From Promethearchaeota archaeon (lineage in GTDB: Archaea; Asgardarchaeota; Lokiarchaeia; Sigyniarchaeales; SOKP01), in assembly GCA_030605895.1 (NCBI GenBank), contig JAUWHL010000090.1, positions 1 through 5,486 of the forward strand: a DNA stretch of 5,486 nt. The letters are read 5' to 3'. The notes under the pieces are model-generated. The model was given only the letters and a program-made list of their open reading frames with translations. It had not been told where the DNA came from and ran no database searches. This document shows, one piece after another, positions 4,695 through 5,486 of this stretch. Position 1 is the first letter of the stretch; every line of letters begins with the position of its first letter. The position numbers and the translations under genes were made by a program.

Positions 4695-5486
4695 ATGACA
4701 AGCAATTTTAGAAATCATACTAAATTAGGTCAGATTTTCTCTGAAAATATTGATGATCTTATATTTGTTCTTAATGAAAAGTTTCAATGTGAATATAACA
4801 ATTTTCAAAAGTTTACCATTAAGAAAAAGATTAATGACTATGTGCATCCACAAGATTTCAAACGAGTATCTAAACTATTAAAAGAAATTTTTAAAACAGG
4901 TTATGGATCTGAGGAAGCTCAAATTAAATATGATGGTAAACCGTTCAAATGGTTTGAAATTAAAGGAAAAAGTTTCGTCAATAGTGAAGATAACGCAAAG
5001 AAAGTATTTTTAATTTGCCGAGATATTACCAAGTTTAAAAAATTTGAATTCGATTTAAGAAAGAGTCAAGAAAGTTTCGGAGAAATTGCTGATTCTTTAC
5101 CAGAGATACAATTTTGGAGACTACTTCAGTCAAGAAAAGGAATAAATGTGGTGCAACAGACAACAGAAATGTTAGAATTAGTTTTTGATAATATACCTCA
5201 ACTAATTTATTGGAAAGATACAAATTTGGTTTATATGGGGTGTAACAAGAACTTTGCTCAGTTAAATAGGATAAAAGAACCTACAAGTATTATTGGAAGA
5301 AAAGATGAAGATCTTATATGGTTCAAGGGTAATTTGCACTCTTTAATAGATAAAGAACATGAAGTTATAAGAAACGATAAGCCAGAATATAATGCTATTG
5401 AATCATTAATTATTGTTGAAGATAAGCAATCTTGGTTTGAGATCAACAGAATTCCTCTACATAATTCTAAGGGTAATGTTGTTGGA
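4695..5486 (+). CDS. PAS-domain signalling protein, N-terminal part (runs off the window)
   Basis: The first 264 codons of a larger protein are present; the frame is open to the right edge. No signal peptide or membrane helix is seen, so it should be a cytoplasmic sensor. PAS 1 spans about 10-118: ENIDDLIFVLNEKF, YVHPQDFKRV (49-58), KWFEIKG (85-91) and the usual PAC ending LICRDITKFKKFE (106-118). A helical linker (119-130) leads to a short PAS-like opening, ESFGEIADSLPEIQFW (126-141), which breaks off after about 20 residues. PAS 2 starts at about 157 with MLELVFDNIPQLIYWKD, MGCNKNFAQLN and IIGRKDEDL, and reaches SWFEINRIPL (246-255) at the edge. The output domain is not visible; a histidine kinase (HisKA/HATPase) or further PAS repeats is most likely, by analogy with similar archaeal proteins. 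The ligand is unknown. ATG 4695 is supported by GAGGT. The gene lies 176 bases after the HAD gene with its own promoter candidates. Confidence 0.85.
   Translation, partial: MTSNFRNHTKLGQIFSENIDDLIFVLNEKFQCEYNNFQKFTIKKKINDYVHPQDFKRVSKLLKEIFKTGYGSEEAQIKYDGKPFKWFEIKGKSFVNSEDNAKKVFLICRDITKFKKFEFDLRKSQESFGEIADSLPEIQFWRLLQSRKGINVVQQTTEMLELVFDNIPQLIYWKDTNLVYMGCNKNFAQLNRIKEPTSIIGRKDEDLIWFKGNLHSLIDKEHEVIRNDKPEYNAIESLIIVEDKQSWFEINRIPLHNSKGNVVG

Noticed and set aside
4628..4708. Small plus-strand frame of about 27 codons upstream of the PAS gene
   Set aside because: It overlaps the start of the PAS gene, covers its likely promoter and ribosome-binding site, and has no ribosome-binding site of its own.
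5035..5223. Minus-strand open frame of 62 codons
   Set aside because: It is antisense to the PAS protein, whose PAC ending and second PAS start are clear in the plus frame. Its leucine/phenylalanine-rich product is what A/T-rich antisense gives.
5258..5446. Minus-strand open frame of 62 codons
   Set aside because: It is antisense to PAS 2, with no start signal and no domain.
1..5486. CRISPR array, insertion sequence, prophage, toxin-antitoxin pair or RNA gene
   Set aside because: I found no regularly spaced repeats, transposase-like protein, terminal inverted repeats, or tRNA/rRNA-like stretches on either strand. Nearly all of the window is accounted for by the five protein genes and their short gaps.

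Overview
The window is strongly AT-rich, with compact genes separated by short gaps of about 95 to 180 bases. It most likely comes from an archaeon, and probably from an Asgard (Lokiarchaeia-like) lineage. The reasons are a PurD of the methanogen/Asgard type, a HAD protein of the EhaR/COG4030 kind otherwise known mainly from methanogens, TATA-like boxes (TTTAAATA-type) with few Shine-Dalgarno sites, oligo-T gene ends, and a soluble PAS-domain sensor of the style abundant in Lokiarchaeia. The lineage is an inference from gene content and sequence style; no rRNA or other marker gene is present.

Layout. Positions 1-71 may hold the last codons of a gene entering from the left. The minus-strand gene at 116-1258 encodes a 380-residue iron-sulfur protein: an N-terminal winged-helix-like region, a cysteine-rich middle module, and two C-terminal [4Fe-4S] ferredoxin motifs. 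It is transcribed divergently from purD (1372-2691, plus strand), which encodes phosphoribosylamine-glycine ligase of de novo purine synthesis. Three more plus-strand genes follow: a 161-residue HEAT-repeat protein (2786-3271), a HAD-superfamily protein resembling EhaR (3406-4518, TTG start), and the first 264 codons of a PAS-domain signalling protein that runs off the right edge (4695-5486). The gaps contain AT-rich TATA-like boxes and oligo-T ends. The largest gap is 176 bases, so there is no long gene-free stretch.

How the genes fit together. Only purD has a firmly known job. The plus-strand genes share a direction, but each gap contains a plausible terminator and a plausible promoter, so they look like separately transcribed neighbours rather than one tight operon. 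The iron-sulfur protein, the EhaR-like HAD protein and the PAS sensor would all fit a cell with anaerobic redox metabolism, but nothing here proves a shared pathway. I see no CRISPR array, mobile element, phage gene, toxin-antitoxin pair or RNA gene. The items most worth a second look are the cysteine-rich module of the iron-sulfur protein, the EhaR-like gene with no hydrogenase genes beside it, and the compressed PAS segments.
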